Source: Cordia subcordata (taxonomy: Eukaryota > Streptophyta > Magnoliopsida > Boraginales > Cordiaceae). Taken from it: 64,000 bases of DNA. The notes under the pieces are model-generated. The model was given only the letters and a program-made list of their open reading frames with translations, was not told where the DNA came from and searched no databases. Of this stretch, positions 31,764 to 46,120 are shown piece by piece. Both the position numbers and the translations under genes were made by a program. The DNA lies in contig JAPTOF010000007.1 of assembly GCA_028554755.1 (NCBI GenBank), forward strand, positions 17,717,001 to 17,781,000, read 5' to 3'. The stretch's first letter is position 1, and each line of letters opens with the position of its first letter.

Positions 31764-33850
31764 GACTCCCACTTGGGCAACACTGATTGGTTTTATATTT
31801 AAAAAAAAAGTTACTTTTCGTAAAAAGACTTTCGGATTGAACACAACTTTAGTGGCCATATAAAAAATGTCTCAATACAGAATCTAGTCCAACCAGGACA
31901 TTCATGTCGAGCCATAGCAGTCGTTATACCATTCATCAGTAGAGGACTTCTATGATCATAAATGTTAATGCCTCATCGACATAGATTCAATGGTGTGATA
32001 AAGTGTAGTATGGTATTTGGCATATATAATCCAACTATAATAATGAACATGCCAATTTCCACAATTAGCCACTTTATGGTCATAAAGACCTCGTATAGGA
32101 TAAAATCCCCTTTATGTTTCTAAAGAAACCTTTAAACTTTAATGGGGACAAATCCCCTTTAATGCTTCTAAACCGAAGCCATTTCATTAAAGACACCTTT
32201 AACTATATATCTCGAGATATGAAACTTTAGGCCTATGTGAGCTCACATGAACTTTATCTGCATACTCGCAAATAGTAATCACTAATTGGATATAAAGGGA
32301 ACAAAAAGAATATTGTAAATTACTGAAAAATAACTGCTTATATACATTGTATTACTTCAATTTACAATACCTCAGTGAAGCATTTGCCAAGCTTCATAAG
32401 AAGTTCCCAAAGGTATATGGAAAATACCATATCCTGTATATTTTAATCTGAGTATATAACCTGCTTTCAGTTACACAAGTATATGCTAAGCATAAAATGA
32501 CACTTTAAACATTTTTATGGCAATAACTTTATAAATTCATTCCTTTATTCGCCATCAGTATTCAAGTCACGCAAGCAAGTAGGAAACAACAAAATCATTA
32601 AAACACAATCAATGCCAAAATCTCATATTAGAAACTTTATTGTGTAAGCTGAAAATTTTAAAACCACTAGATATAAAACTGGCAACCATATCCAACATTC
32701 TCATACAAGCAAATACTACTCCCACTAATCAAGTACATCAAACGATAAGCATCTGCATGCTTAATCAAATCCTTTTAGTTAGTGGGATAACAGCCCTTAA
32801 AAAACACTCTAATCGCACTCATAAACTTTAAAATTGTTGGATTTCCAACTTATATAGAAGAGGAACTCTACTGAGTTCAAGTATATGAACGTCTCAAATT
32901 TAGCAAAATCTCATAGACCAATTTCTTTCAAAACATTACAGCAATTTTATAAACCTTCAATCTTTATTTGCTTGACTTTAGGAGGCAATAAACTTCAAAC
33001 TGGTCTATCTCAAATATTTCACTGAGATATATGCATCATTCTCATGCTGAAATTGCAATATATATTTTGAGCATGAAACCTTAATACCTTCTTAAATGAC
33101 AAAAACATGCTCACACATGAAGGTACATAATCATATGAAAAACAATACTTCTATTGACCTTCATGGTCACTTAATTCACTTTATGTTTTATTTCTTGGAA
33201 CTTGTATGTCAGATGTAAAAATCTTCATATAATGACAACTATAGTTATCTTTCTTTAGAGTGTTTAAAATTGAAATAATGTACAACTAGAATAGGTCATT
33301 AACCTATGATACTTTATCATTAAAAGGTTCCACAGTAATACCTCCTTCACTAAATTAAAATAATATAACCACTCTATTCATTGACTATCAAATACACAAA
33401 AACTTACTTTAAATAGTCAATATATGAGATATGATTCGAGCTTTATCTTTCTTTCATATTCTTAATGTAACCACTTAAATATAAAACTCAAAATTGCTAG
33501 CTTAAAACTCAAAACAGCCTTTACACTAGGATACTTTATATATACTCTTGAAATATATCCATATTTGTATTCATTAGATTCATTGTCCTTAATAAGCAGT
33601 GTATATAAAGCCAATACACCTTATCCATCATATGCAAGGGTCACTATAAAATCAAGGTTTGACTGGCTTTGAGGCAACATGCAAAAGTTATGATTTATCA
33701 CTCCAGTACAATCATACATAGATGTATAAAAGTCAAAATTGCAGAAGCAAGGAATCATAACTATACCCAAACTACCTTATTCACAAATAATGTGGAATAA
33801 TCACAACTTTGAATCTCAACTCAAACTTTATTATTAGATACAAAATAATG
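31764..33850 (-). other. Non-coding interior of the LARD-like element, left part
   Basis: AT-rich sequence with no pol motif on either strand. A small internal repetition around CCCCTTTATG and CCCCTTTAATG (32100-32170) was noticed. Confidence 0.5.
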
Positions 33851-35637
33851 TGTTGAATATATTGGTTTAATATATTAATTTACTGATGTTAATTATATTT
33901 TGATGATGCCATAATTGTGCTTTGTTGTTGCTACTACTTTTAGTATATTGAATATCTTGTACAATAGCATTCTTGAGCAAAGAAAAGAGATGGAGCATAG
34001 TTATGGAGCATGGTTCATGAAGTTTGTGTACCTTGTGGCTATATTGTAGTTATAGCTTTTTTTTTTCTTTATTAGTTTTATGTTAAGTTGATCTTGGTAC
34101 ATAAGCAAAATGATATGAGCTCAATAACTTAGTGCATTGCATGCATTCTTTATGCATTTTGCTCACAAGTCATGTTCTTTTATACTAGATCATCTTTTCT
34201 CCTTAATACATATCTATATATCCTTTCTATTCTCTTATTCTTATCATTATAAGTATATACATGCTTACACTTGCATTCAAATGTCTTTTGCTGCAAAAAA
34301 TACAACTTTGAAGTCCATATCTTTGCATTTTGAAAGTTGCATGTATTGTTGCACACACTATTTGATACTTTGAATGTCATATATGCTTAGATGTATGTAT
34401 ATATGTATATATTTGCATGCCTTTGCAGTAAAAGTGCATTACTTTGAGTATGAAACTTAAATTTTGCATATATATGTGTTTCTATATGAGCCAACTACCT
34501 ATTGGATAATAGCATTGTATAATTGCTTCATTCTTATGCAAAAATTTGAAAAACTTGAGTTGAGTGATAGTTTGAACTTGCATTAAATGTTTTGCATGAC
34601 TAGTTGGTTTAGCATTTGTTATTGATATGATCTTAGATGAATATGGTTGTCTTGAGCTTCCAAAATCTACAAAAAAATGTAATCACTGTTGATTTGATGT
34701 ATAGTTACTTTTTGGTAAAAAGTTAAATTGCTTTTTTCAGTTTTTTTGCAACTACTGGCCTACACAAGCGGTTGACCGGTAGTGTGTTTCGGTAGAAACA
34801 GCGAGCAAATTAGCTCTATCGAAACACATAAGCGGTCAACTGGTAGAGTGTTCCAGTAAGGCTCTTTAGCTTACTGGAACTACCGACACACCCAGGGGGT
34901 CTACTACTAGAATATTCCTATAGCTCCTCTACGTTGTTTTTAAAATTTGACCGTTGCGAGACTTACTTTTTGGGCTTATAAATATACCCTTCTCCTCCCA
35001 ACTTAGATAACACCTGATCAAAACATACACAAGTTTTCTAGCATTTAATACATTTTCTTTTTTGCAATCTTGCTTCATTTATTACTATCTTCATTGATTG
35101 CATATTATTTTCATTCATTGATCAAGTTCTTGAGCTCATAAATTGCTTATCTACTTAGAGCAACATAGAAAGGTTTTAATGCCTTTGTACACTTGCTCAT
35201 AAGAAGTTTTTGTATTCCAAATTCTCTACTGTTGCATTGGGTGTGAGTTTCTTTACTCTTGGGTCGCATAGTTGTGAGAAACTTTTCTCAAGAGTGAGAG
35301 GTTGAAATCCTCAAGTATTGGGTTAATACTTGAGGTCTTTGTAGTGAAGCAAGGGTTGTAACCGTTGTCTTATCTACAACATACTAAGCAAGAAGTCAAT
35401 TCACTATTGAAGTTTTCAAAACCCTAATGGAAGACTTTAGGTAGTGGACTAGGCTCTCGGGAGTTCAAACCACTCTAAGTTGCTGTGTTTGATCTTCTTA
35501 ACATATACTCTTTATATTTTAAGTATTTACTTTGTGTTTTGTATGTGCTTTTGTTTGAAATACTTGTTAAGACTTTTAAGTGCTAATTTGTGCAAGTAAT
35601 CCAATTCACCCCTTCTTGGATTCATTCTCTGGGCACA
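33851..35637 (+). mobile_element. Solo LTR (SIRE/Maximus-like copia), nested
   Basis: It begins TGTTGAATATATTGG, ends TTCTCTGGGCACA, and is flanked by the perfect 5-bp duplication TAATG (33846-33850 and 35638-35642). The length of 1787 bp, the GATGATGCCATAATTGTGC start region, repeated GCGGTTGACCGGTAG-type motifs (about 34770 and 34830) and the ATTCACCCCTTCTTGG end are what I know from SIRE-type LTRs. No internal sequence remains. Confidence 0.8.
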
Positions 35638-35642
35638 TAATG

Positions 35643-38147
35643 CATATGTCATGAAATCTGCCACTTGAATTGCCAATTAAGAAAAACTTCCCACTTAAAT
35701 CACATAAATACTCTCAAGAGATATATGATGTTAATATATTAGAGTCTCACACAAGTGAATAATAAAGTCGATTTCATAGAATCTAACACCTTCAAACATG
35801 AAGATTAATTAGGATATAATAATTTTGACATCCTTGCCATTCACTTGTGCTTCTATAGAAGTTAAGCTCATAATTACCTCTTTTGGGAAAATAATGTGAA
35901 CTATAACTTTAAGAAATAAACTATTTCAGAATTCTTATTAGACAAATTTATAAACCATGATAGATAAACCCTTCGGCAAAATTATCTGACATGATCCAGA
36001 AAATGGTCTAATTGGAATAAAAGATGTCCTAGAATCCTTATTGGGTCTTTTAACCTTAATTGATGAATTACGAAGACATCAACTAAGACAATTTTAAAAC
36101 CTCATATCAAATACATTTACTTTATATATGGAGTGCATCCAAGTAAACTAGAACAGTGTCACGTATGCATTAATTTAACTTGACAAAAGTTACTTCTAAC
36201 ATGCCAAAACTTTAGTTCCATCAAACACATTTGAAAAAATCACACAAATCACGATTAAATAAAGAAATATATCCCAAAATAACCTTAATAATTGTGATTG
36301 CACCATGAAGGCTAACTCCAAAAGGGAATAATGGAAAGATGCTAATTAAATAAGAATGAAACTCTAATATGAGGGAGTATAGTCCTATTAAATTTCACTT
36401 AATCACTGGAAAAGTCAAACTTAAATAACATCTTTAGGTAAGCAGAACAATATAGTGATATTGATATATTAAACTTAAAGCAGTAATCTTAAGTGATAAT
36501 GAACTCAAAAATAGCTAGCTTAGGAAAAACTAGTTTATTATCTTTTGAATTATTCTATCAATGAATTGAAAAGGTCATATAAATTAATTTCTAATCTTGC
36601 AAGAATAATTGCTACACTTTTAGAATAAATAAATGACCATTGAAATTCACACAAAGCAAAAATTAGATGAACTTTATGTATTTGTGGAAAAACTTCATAA
36701 TTCTATAAATGGAATTGAAGGATAACCTTGATGCATGTTGTAGAAAAAGTCAAAAACACTTTTAGGATGAACAAAACATCACTTGTCTTTATATATTTTA
36801 TAATCTCAACTTCCTAAATAATTTGGAGGAACGAAGACCGGCTTATAAATTAAAAAAAAACCTTCAAAATAGTGCAAAACAAAAATTATAAAAAATAATA
36901 TCGCCAGACAAGATCTGACCAAATTGATCATTCAAGGAATGTTGCTAATTGTAATATTAATATAATATTACATATTATAACATAGCTAATATCTATAATG
37001 AAGTAACATCAACATCCTTACGAGAGTTCAAAGTATGTCCTACATATTTCCCCTAGGGTAGAATATACAACATACAATATAAGCCTTCCACTTAAGTGAC
37101 CCAGTGAGACAACCTTAAACAAATCTATCCCCTTCAAGCAAATAAGTCCATTTAAAGTCATAAGAACAACCATCCTCACTACTCACTCCTACTTCTCTTA
37201 AATTAATATATACAATTACCCCTTTCGGGCAGGCAATTGCATATACTAATCTAAAGAAGCAAGCATCCCAAGATCCCTATCAAATAATTAATGAATTAAT
37301 ACAGAGGTCTGCTTCAGCGTGACCGCCTATATCAATCATCAATTACTTAATTGGGACAAGTTAGTTTCACACGTAATATTGCTGCTATTAATCCTTTAAT
37401 TAAATCTTTAGAAATATAAATGCCCTAGAAAAACTAATATATGAACATCATATATATATAAAAATTTCAAAATAAATCTTGAGTTGGGCATATGTGTAGA
37501 TATAGTAGCGATATTATAAGATATACTACAAATGATTGGCTCATAATGCATGAAAATTTACATATCAAATATAGACATATGTAAGTAGCTTGAAAAAAAT
37601 ATAACTTACTTATTCACTTATTTCCAAAGTGGTTCATTATAGCCATTGGAGGAGAAGATCACCATCCCAAGCATCCTTATGCAAGCTATTAGTGATTCTC
37701 GACCAAATTTGGTCAAAATATTTTATACTTCAAAACATGTTAGTTAATCCCATAACATATATAATGGCTATGTTACTAACAATGAGAGAATTAGTGCAAA
37801 CAGTGAAAGGTGCATTATTCAATTATAATACAAAAATTGGATTCAAGTCCATTTAAAAAGAGTGTCATTGATAGGCTTAAAATAGAACCGTGGCTCGGTA
37901 TAGCATCTCTAAAAATTAAAAACTTCACTTGAACTTTATGCCTTTAACATTACAATCTTGCAAAAGAGATTAAGGGGAACAACATTGGAAGCTTAAAAAC
38001 ACGTAAATGCATACTTATGCAAGCCATTAAAAAAAAAGGAAAATTAACATTATAAGCACCATAATAATACCATAGTCAAGACCATGACGTTATCATCAAC
38101 ACTATAAACTTCCAACATCATTTTTAGAGAACTTAAACAAGTGTGCC

Positions 38148-38235
<88 letters not shown>

Positions 38236-38731
38236 CAACAACAACAACAACAACTTGAGTAGGCACCAACGTACCAAATTAGTGAAAAACGTCAATATAT
38301 ATATATATATATATTTGTTCTTGATCATCAAAATTAACTAGATAAAAAATCACTTTAAAAAATTATAACTTGTAGAGATAAAACTTTCATGTACTATAAT
38401 TACAGTAAACAAGTGAAGTAATTTAAAAAAAAAACCTAATTTTACTTGTACATTAAGAATAAAACCTTTTCTAATATATAATATTAAATTTATTTTAAGA
38501 TTATAAATTCTGTAGAACAATGATACATTTCAACACAATAAAAGGTAGGTGTTGGACTCCTACCCACAAAACTTCCTAACTTTTTACTACTTGATTACCA
38601 CGTATTTGTCCTTTCATGGACGAGCCACACGCCTCTGTCTTAAAAATTGGTTCCAACGCAAAACTAACGTGGGGGGTCAAAAGTTCCATTACATGGCCCT
38701 TGTAGCTAGATTGAAACATGCTTAATATGAT

Positions 38732-38775
<44 letters not shown>

Positions 38776-39038
38776 CTTGATATAAAATTAAAAGAATATA
38801 TTAAAGGATTGTGGCTAGAGCTCCCATCCCATGAATTGAATTGAACATTCATGACTTTAATTATAACTCGCACGTGCACGTTTAAACCTTTTGCAAGCAA
38901 CCTGCCAATATCCTTATAATAACTACTCCAAGAACGAATAGCTCATGATACATGCACGAAGCATTACATATGATCTCTATTAAATTTTAAAATAGAACAA
39001 TTAAAATTTCTTTAAGCAGGTAATTAACTGATATTAAT
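35643..39038 (-). other. Non-coding interior of the LARD-like element, right part
   Basis: No coding motif was found. It includes an (ATA)n then (ACA)n tract (38147-38253), a (TA)n tract at about 38735-38768 and a less AT-rich block around 37200-37350. Confidence 0.5.
38147..38253. repeat. Trinucleotide microsatellite (ATA)n(ACA)n
   Basis: About 28 ATA units followed by about seven ACA units. It creates poly-Asn and poly-Leu reading frames that are not genes. Confidence 0.97.
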
Positions 39039-39053
39039 GGCTCTAATACTATC
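39039..39053 (-). promoter_or_regulatory. Decayed primer binding site
   Basis: On the minus strand GATAGTATTAGAGCC follows the LTR end. Compare TGGTATTAGAGCC in the TRIM at 2667; the first bases have changed. Confidence 0.6.
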
Positions 39054-39578
39054 TGTTAAACTTTAATTATAACTAATACCAGAAATAAAAATATTGCAAT
39101 AATAAATTAAACAAACAATATTTGAAGCGTACCTTGATTTGAAGCCATTAATACTTTTCTTACGATAATTCTGCGAATTTTGCGATAAAACTATAGTAGC
39201 GTATTGTGATAGGCATGCCTGGACTAGGGACTCCCCCATTTTCTCCAACTTCTGTATAGTGGTTATTAACGGGACAAGCCAACCCTAATAGCCTATTTAT
39301 ATTTATAGACTACTAATATTTTAGATGGGAGAGACGGCTTAGTCTTAAAAACTTTCTTGGGCCTCTCCATCAAGATACCCTAAAACTTTAAGTAGGCTCT
39401 ACATCTTGCATATCACACCACTAAAATAATAATTTTCATGAGACGAGCCTAGACCCAACTGAAATGAAATACACTAAATAATACATTGGGCTTTACCAGT
39501 CAACCTCAATCCCTTTTTTGAAAAACATAAAATATCTCAAACACTAACAGTCCACAATTTTAATAAAAAATTATAACA
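39054..39578 (-). repeat. 5' LTR of the LARD-like element
   Basis: Plus-strand ends are TGTTAAACTTTAATT and AAATTATAACA. It is paired with 31247-31763. Confidence 0.8.
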
Positions 39579-39899
39579 TTTTTCGGCCCTCAAGGCAATG
39601 CAGGCGATCATCCATACCACTTAACTGGTTTTGCATTATCCCCATTTAGTCACTGATGCATCGATGTATTGAAACCTAAGTTTGTCTTCTGAATCTCCGT
39701 AAGAATTTTTTCTAGAAATTCTTTTTATTTTGAACATGAAATGTCACATGATTTTATTTACCTAATATTTGTCTATTTTCTTAATAAAAAGTAAAACAAA
39801 AAAGATCTTATTTGGGAAAAATACGATTAGTTTTTAAAAGTCACCAACAATTTAATTTTATAAAATGAATTTATATTTTGTCATTGCATAAATTGTATA

Positions 39900-40431
39900 A
39901 ATTAACCATTTAAATAAAGATGTTAAATGTATTCTTTTTCCCTGTACGTTGCACAGGATATATTCTATTTTTTTTGTTTTTTTGGCTAGGCAAGCAAGAG
40001 TGAGTGTATTGATCAAAAACATTGGCTAAAAGCCATATGAACAGAGGTTCAAGCAATTATAGACTCGTTAAATCTCCAACGAATACATATATAGCAATTA
40101 ATAATTGCGTTCCTAACGGTGAATTTACATGCTTTGGTGATAATGATACTACGGATTAGCTCATAAATTTGGTCCTCATTTTTAGCAGTATCTCCATGTA
40201 TTCGTGAGTCACATTCCTGCTAGATATAATAGATAATAACGCCAAAAATACAATTTGCAGATAATGGCCTGAAAGCTGTTTGATGAGGAAAGCCGGTCCA
40301 AAAAAGTGAGTGCTTCACTACAATCAATAACCATGGGTTGCGCCATAGGTCTGTTAAGGCCTCCTGTCCAAATTCTTCTTGTAAAAGCATAGTGGGAAAA
40401 TAGATGATATATTCTATTATTACATAAAAGA

Positions 40432-40474
<43 letters not shown>

Positions 40475-41077
40475 CAATGCCACGTATCATCATTCTGTAA
40501 CTTGTTTTTCCTCTAAAAAATATTGAATCCATTTAAAAACTTTTCATAATCTAAATCCATCCCACACCCCCCCCCCCCCCAAAAAAAAGCCATCTTTTCA
40601 TTCTACTTATTCAATTTCAATATTCTATTAAGTCACTCTAGGTCTCATAATATATATAATTATTATTATAAACTTACTGAGAATAAAATTTTATAAATAT
40701 ATTTATATCTTACCATGGCATAAACTATAAAAAACTATATAATGTTCTTATTTTCCCATACATCGCACGAATTATACTCTTGTATTATATAAACGATATA
40801 CATGTTTTTTTCATCAATGCCACATATCATCATTCTATAATATTCTTTCCTTCCAAAAAATATTGAATCCATTTATGCTATCCATTTAAAATTATTTCCT
40901 AATTTACATTAGATCCCTGTTTATTTTTATTTTCTCAATTTAAATATTATATTCAATAACTCTAAACCTCTCATGAAAAATAAGATTATTATTGAAAACT
41001 TATAAAAAATATATATTAAATGTACTTATATTTTATATAAAAATACTAATTTTTCGTGCATTATGCAAATAATCTAG
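39900..41077 (+). repeat. Cluster of three decayed Helitron-like termini
   Basis: Hairpin-like termini occur at about 39938-39972 (CCCTGTACGTTGCACAGG), 40752-40790 (CCCATACATCGCACG) and 41048-41077 (TTCGTGCATTATGCA, then AATCTAG and T). The last two units also share upstream sequence: CAATGCCAC(G/A)TATCATCATTCT at 40474 and 40815, and AAATATTGAATCCATTT at 40518 and 40857, so they are direct repeats about 340 bp apart. Only the third keeps the canonical CTAG end. Confidence 0.6.
40436..40471. repeat. (TA)n microsatellite
   Basis: About 17 TA units. A run of C (about 40567-40580) followed by A lies nearby. Confidence 0.95.
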
Positions 41078-41687
41078 TTAAATGCAGCAAAAAGGTCAAG
41101 AGATAAAGGCCACTAAGTAGCAAAATTTGTGCCGAAATTGAGAGCAAGAAAGGAAATATAAATTAGTCTAATACAAAAAGGGTGAAATGCATGTTATCTT
41201 CTTATTATAGTTTGTCTATTTAGCTCATTATCTTCTTATATTTTGAAATTGGTCATATTACTTCTTGTATATTTTAAAGGTGACATAAACACTCCTTTTC
41301 TGTTATTATTTTAACACCCATAACAAAAGTATTAAAAAATCAAACTTATTGTAATTAACATTAACTTGCCATGTATGGTAAATAAGGATATTTTTGTGAA
41401 AATGAATAGTATTTTTAAATTTTAACACCCATAAATACAAAAACAAGGGCTTGTTTAATGTACACTTCATTAATCTAGACGGAGAATTTAAATTCAACCC
41501 CCAATTCTTATATTTGAAGTGAAATCTTCATTTTTTAGTAACTTTAATTATTTGAGCTACTCAGTGAATGTGATTAAGATATCGCTTAATCGATGTTATT
41601 AGGACTGATGAGTTATCTTTAGATTAGCTAGGAAAATCTCAAGACAATTTTTACCCAGCACATAATGTAAAAGAGAAAGGTTAACTT
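41078..41687. other. Intergenic, no feature recognised
   Basis: AT-rich sequence between the Helitron-like cluster and the next transposon. Confidence 0.4.
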
Positions 41688-41690
41688 TAA

Positions 41691-42639
41691 GGGCTTGTTT
41701 GGTATCATTACTGTTTTTGATTTTCTGTTTCTATTAGTCAAAATTTGAAAACTAATTCATTTATTTCCGTTTTTGTTTTCTAGAAAAAACAAAAACAAAC
41801 AGCCTATTTTTGCAACTTTGGCAAATAAGAAAAAGTGGTTTTCTCATATTGTGGCAAAAGGTTTTCAAAACTTTTATTCACTTTGTAGTGAATAACTTTT
41901 AGAATTATCTTTTCAGAATTAATATGAACTCATTAATATTTTTTGAAAAATAATTATTAAAATTAAAATTAAAATTAAAAAATATTTCTCAAAAAATTTG
42001 TTTTTAGAAAATATTTTTAAAAAATAAAATTAATTTTATAAAAAGTAATTTCAAAAAATAATTTGAAATATTTTGAAAAATAAAAATCATTCTAATAAAT
42101 TAAAATATTTTTCATAAATTAAAAATATTTTTAAAAATTATTTTATTAAATTAAAATTATTTTTAAAAAGTTATTCTAATAAATTAAAATCATTTTTGGA
42201 AACTTGAAAACATTTAAGAATTAAAATTATTTTTTTAAAAAATAATTATTAAAAATATTTTTTGAAACATTTTAAAAAATAAATTAATAAATTAAAATTT
42301 TAATATATATTTTCAAAATAATTAAACTTATTTTTTGAAAATTTGAAATTATAATCTTAAAGAAAATAAATTAGTTTTAAAATATTCTCATTATTCTTTT
42401 ACAAAATATTCTCAAATATTTTCATGTGTTCTATTAATATAAAATACTAAAATAAAAAAAAGAGACAAAAATAGTTCGTAAACAATTGACAACCAAACAC
42501 GTTTTTGGTTTTTGTTTATAAATTCTGTAATTTAACCAAATGCATTTATAATTTTTATAGTTAATTGTTATTGACATTTTTTTATTTATGATTCTGGTTT
42601 CTGTTTTAAAAATTTTTGAGAGTGTTACTAAATGAGCCT
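41691..42639. mobile_element. Harbinger-like non-autonomous element, 949 bp
   Basis: Ends GGGCTTGTTTGGTA and, on the other strand, AGGCTCATTTAGTA are flanked by TAA (41688-41690 and 42640-42642). Inside the ends, TTTTCTGTTTCTATT on the left and TTTTAAAACAGAAACC on the right continue an imperfect palindrome. The body is a run of AAAATTAAAATT-like motifs with no coding sequence. Confidence 0.75.
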
Positions 42640-42829
42640 TAAGTTGTGTCAATTACTGATAATAAATTTATGAATTCAGGGGGCAAAATTGAGAAGGGGA
42701 ACATGTAAGAAGGAATCGTTTCTGGCGGGACAAAGATCAACATAAGATCATGCTATTATGTATTTGAAATTTTAAAAATAAATATGTAGGACCTGTGAAG
42801 TTGACATGTTCTAATTTTGTCTTCACTTA

Positions 42830-43568
42830 GTGCGTGTTCGGCAACAGCTTTTCAAGTAGTGTTTAACGTTTTGACTGGTCAAAACACTATTTTGCTAAAT
42901 TATTGCTGTTCGATAAACTAGCGTTTCAAGTAACTTTTTAGATAGCTTTTAGCGTTTCAACTAGCATTTCTCAAAAGCTAAAAACTTTAGCGTTTCAGGT
43001 AACTTTTAGCTTTTCATGTTTTTTTTGACAATTCTACCCTTTTGCATTTTTTGATTTTTCTATTCTCTTTCTAATCTCTCTCTATATTTTTACCTTTTCT
43101 TTCACAAATATAAATAAGAAATAATATAAAAATGAATTTCAATTTCTATATAATCAACATTACTAAAAGCATAAGTTTTATTAGTAAATTTTTTTAACAA
43201 AATAATTTTGAATCTATTAAAATTAATTTTTGTAATATTGATATAAATGTTTTATCAAAAAATTAGTTGTACTTTAATATTAAAATATGATTATGAAAAT
43301 AAATATCTAATTATGAAATATATTATCTTATTCCTATAATAGTAATAGTAATTACAATTATCATAATAACAATAATAATAATAACATGATATCAATGTCC
43401 TTTTACGTCATTTAACATTTATCAGCTAATCCAACAGCTAATTTTACCGAACACATTTTGTTCAATCAGCTAGTTAAACAGCTATCCGCTAATAGCTAAA
43501 ATACAACAGCTATCAGCTACCTAAACAGTTATCAGCTACTCTAACAGCTAAATTTGTCGAACAGGCCC
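42830..43568. mobile_element. Harbinger-like non-autonomous element, tandem copy 1
   Basis: 739 bp between TTA at 42827-42829 and TTA at 43569-43571. Ends are GTGCGTGTTCGGCAA and, on the other strand, GGGCCTGTTCGACAA. Subterminal CAGCTATCAGCTA-type repeats crowd the right end and AGCGTTTCAACTAG-type repeats the left. No transposase is encoded. It is joined to a second copy through a shared TTA. Confidence 0.88.
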
Positions 43569-43571
43569 TTA

Positions 43572-44431
<860 letters not shown>

Positions 44432-44434
44432 TTA

Positions 44435-46079
44435 AGAGATTCATTAGGCTGTAGATTTTCACTGCCTAACCGCAAAGGCCTCTCTTTTTTGCGTCAAACG
44501 CTCCTTGCTCGGATCATATCTTAGTTTTGCTCTTCGTCTTCTTCTTCTTTTTTTCTTTTCTCTGACAACTTTATTTAGACTTATATAACTTTAAAATTAT
44601 GAACTTTAAATTATAATAATACACCACATGTTAATGAAAGTAAAAAAAAATATTTATAGAACATAAATTCTAAATTTAAAATCTTAAGGGTTTATTCCCC
44701 TTATAATTATTGAATTATTGATTTTGTCGCATTTTAGTCCCTTAATTTTCAAAATAAACTTTTTTACTTTTTGAACTTTGACAAATGGGATGCTATTAGT
44801 CATTCAAATAATTTCCTTTACATTTTTAATGTCAACGTGGTACTGAATAATATTACAGGTCAATCGATTCGTGATGTAACGAAAATTGTTCAAGGTCTAA
44901 CAACATTTCAATTATCAAAGTAATGATCAAAGAGGGCATTGGATACGCTCGGTCGTCTCTGGAAAATCAAATAATTTATATGAACACATCGCATAAGCCG
45001 TACAATGAAACCCATTACCAATCATTATTTATATCTATATGATACACCTAATAATTAGACAGTATATAATTTTCAAATTGCTTCCACATCGTTATGGAAT
45101 TAATTTAGGTGACATTTATTTATTATAATATCCTGACATCATCTTTATCATTGTAAAGGTATGGGTCAAACTTTATCGTATCCAGAAAGTAAAGGGTCGC
45201 AATTAGCAATAGTGGAAGAAGATGCACTCATGAATTTTCTTACATTATAACTTTTCATCATGTTTATTAATTAATGCATGGTGATCATCACAGGATCAAA
45301 TATAGGCAAGTGTCGTAATGTCATTGGTAGGAAAAAAAATGATAATGAAATTAAGTAATCTATAAGTAAGTATTATGTAATTAAACCATAATATATATAA
45401 ATAAATAAATATATATATATATATATATATATAACTTAATCATGTTAGAAAAGTAAATTTGATACCAAAATGATTATCTTTTTAAATTTATGATACTAGT
45501 TTCGCTTGCTGTAGCTTAATTTTTGGACTTATAAGGTGACAAATTCGATAGTTCAATTTCACTATTGAACAATTTTTATCTCATACGAGCTTTAATTTCT
45601 ACATGTTTAGTTGAAAATTTTAATTGAAAGCCAACAGTCTTTAGCTTAAGGGACCTATTAATAATACATGTTTGTGCCTAATTATATATTTGAATTCACT
45701 ACAATTATACGTGAGTTGATTTGTTATTATTAATTTTTCTACTTTGCAGTTTGTATAAATTGTTTCCCACTATGTGGATAGCATTTGTAATCATGTTTCT
45801 TTGAAAAAACTTTAATTTATAACTTTCGTAAAAATTTGTGACCAGTGGTAGACCTCGTAGTGATGTTGAGGACATTTTCTTACAAGTGTGCCTGAACATA
45901 TTGTGGGACCTAAACAAAATTTGTTGTATTATAAAAAATAAACTATTATAACTTATATATATGATATTGGCCCTTAAACTAGAATATGGAACTTCCTATC
46001 TCCCCATTGGAAATGTTTTTTTTTGGGTTTTTTTATCACCATTGACCTTTATCATGTTGTATCTATTAATACAGTCTAT

Positions 46080-46120
<41 letters not shown>

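Larger units (their letters stand above)
31247..39578 (-). mobile_element. Large LTR retrotransposon without coding capacity (LARD-like), 8.3 kb
   Basis: Diverged LTRs lie at 31247-31763 and 39054-39578 (about 517 and 525 bp; shared TACCTTGATTTGAAGCCATT, AAACTTTAAG and CATATCACACCACTAAAATA). On the minus strand a primer-site-like TATTAGAGCC (about 39048-39039) follows the upstream LTR, and the purine tract CCAAGTGGGAGTC (about 31776-31764) precedes the downstream one, so the element is in minus orientation. Flanks are TTATT (31242-31246) and TTTTT (39579-39583), an imperfect duplication. No Gag, RT or integrase motif was found in the internal region, so it is either a non-coding derivative or fully decayed. 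Confidence 0.8.

Noticed and set aside
38050..38341. Poly-Leu and poly-Asn reading frames
   Set aside because: They are translations of the (ATA)n microsatellite at 38147-38253.
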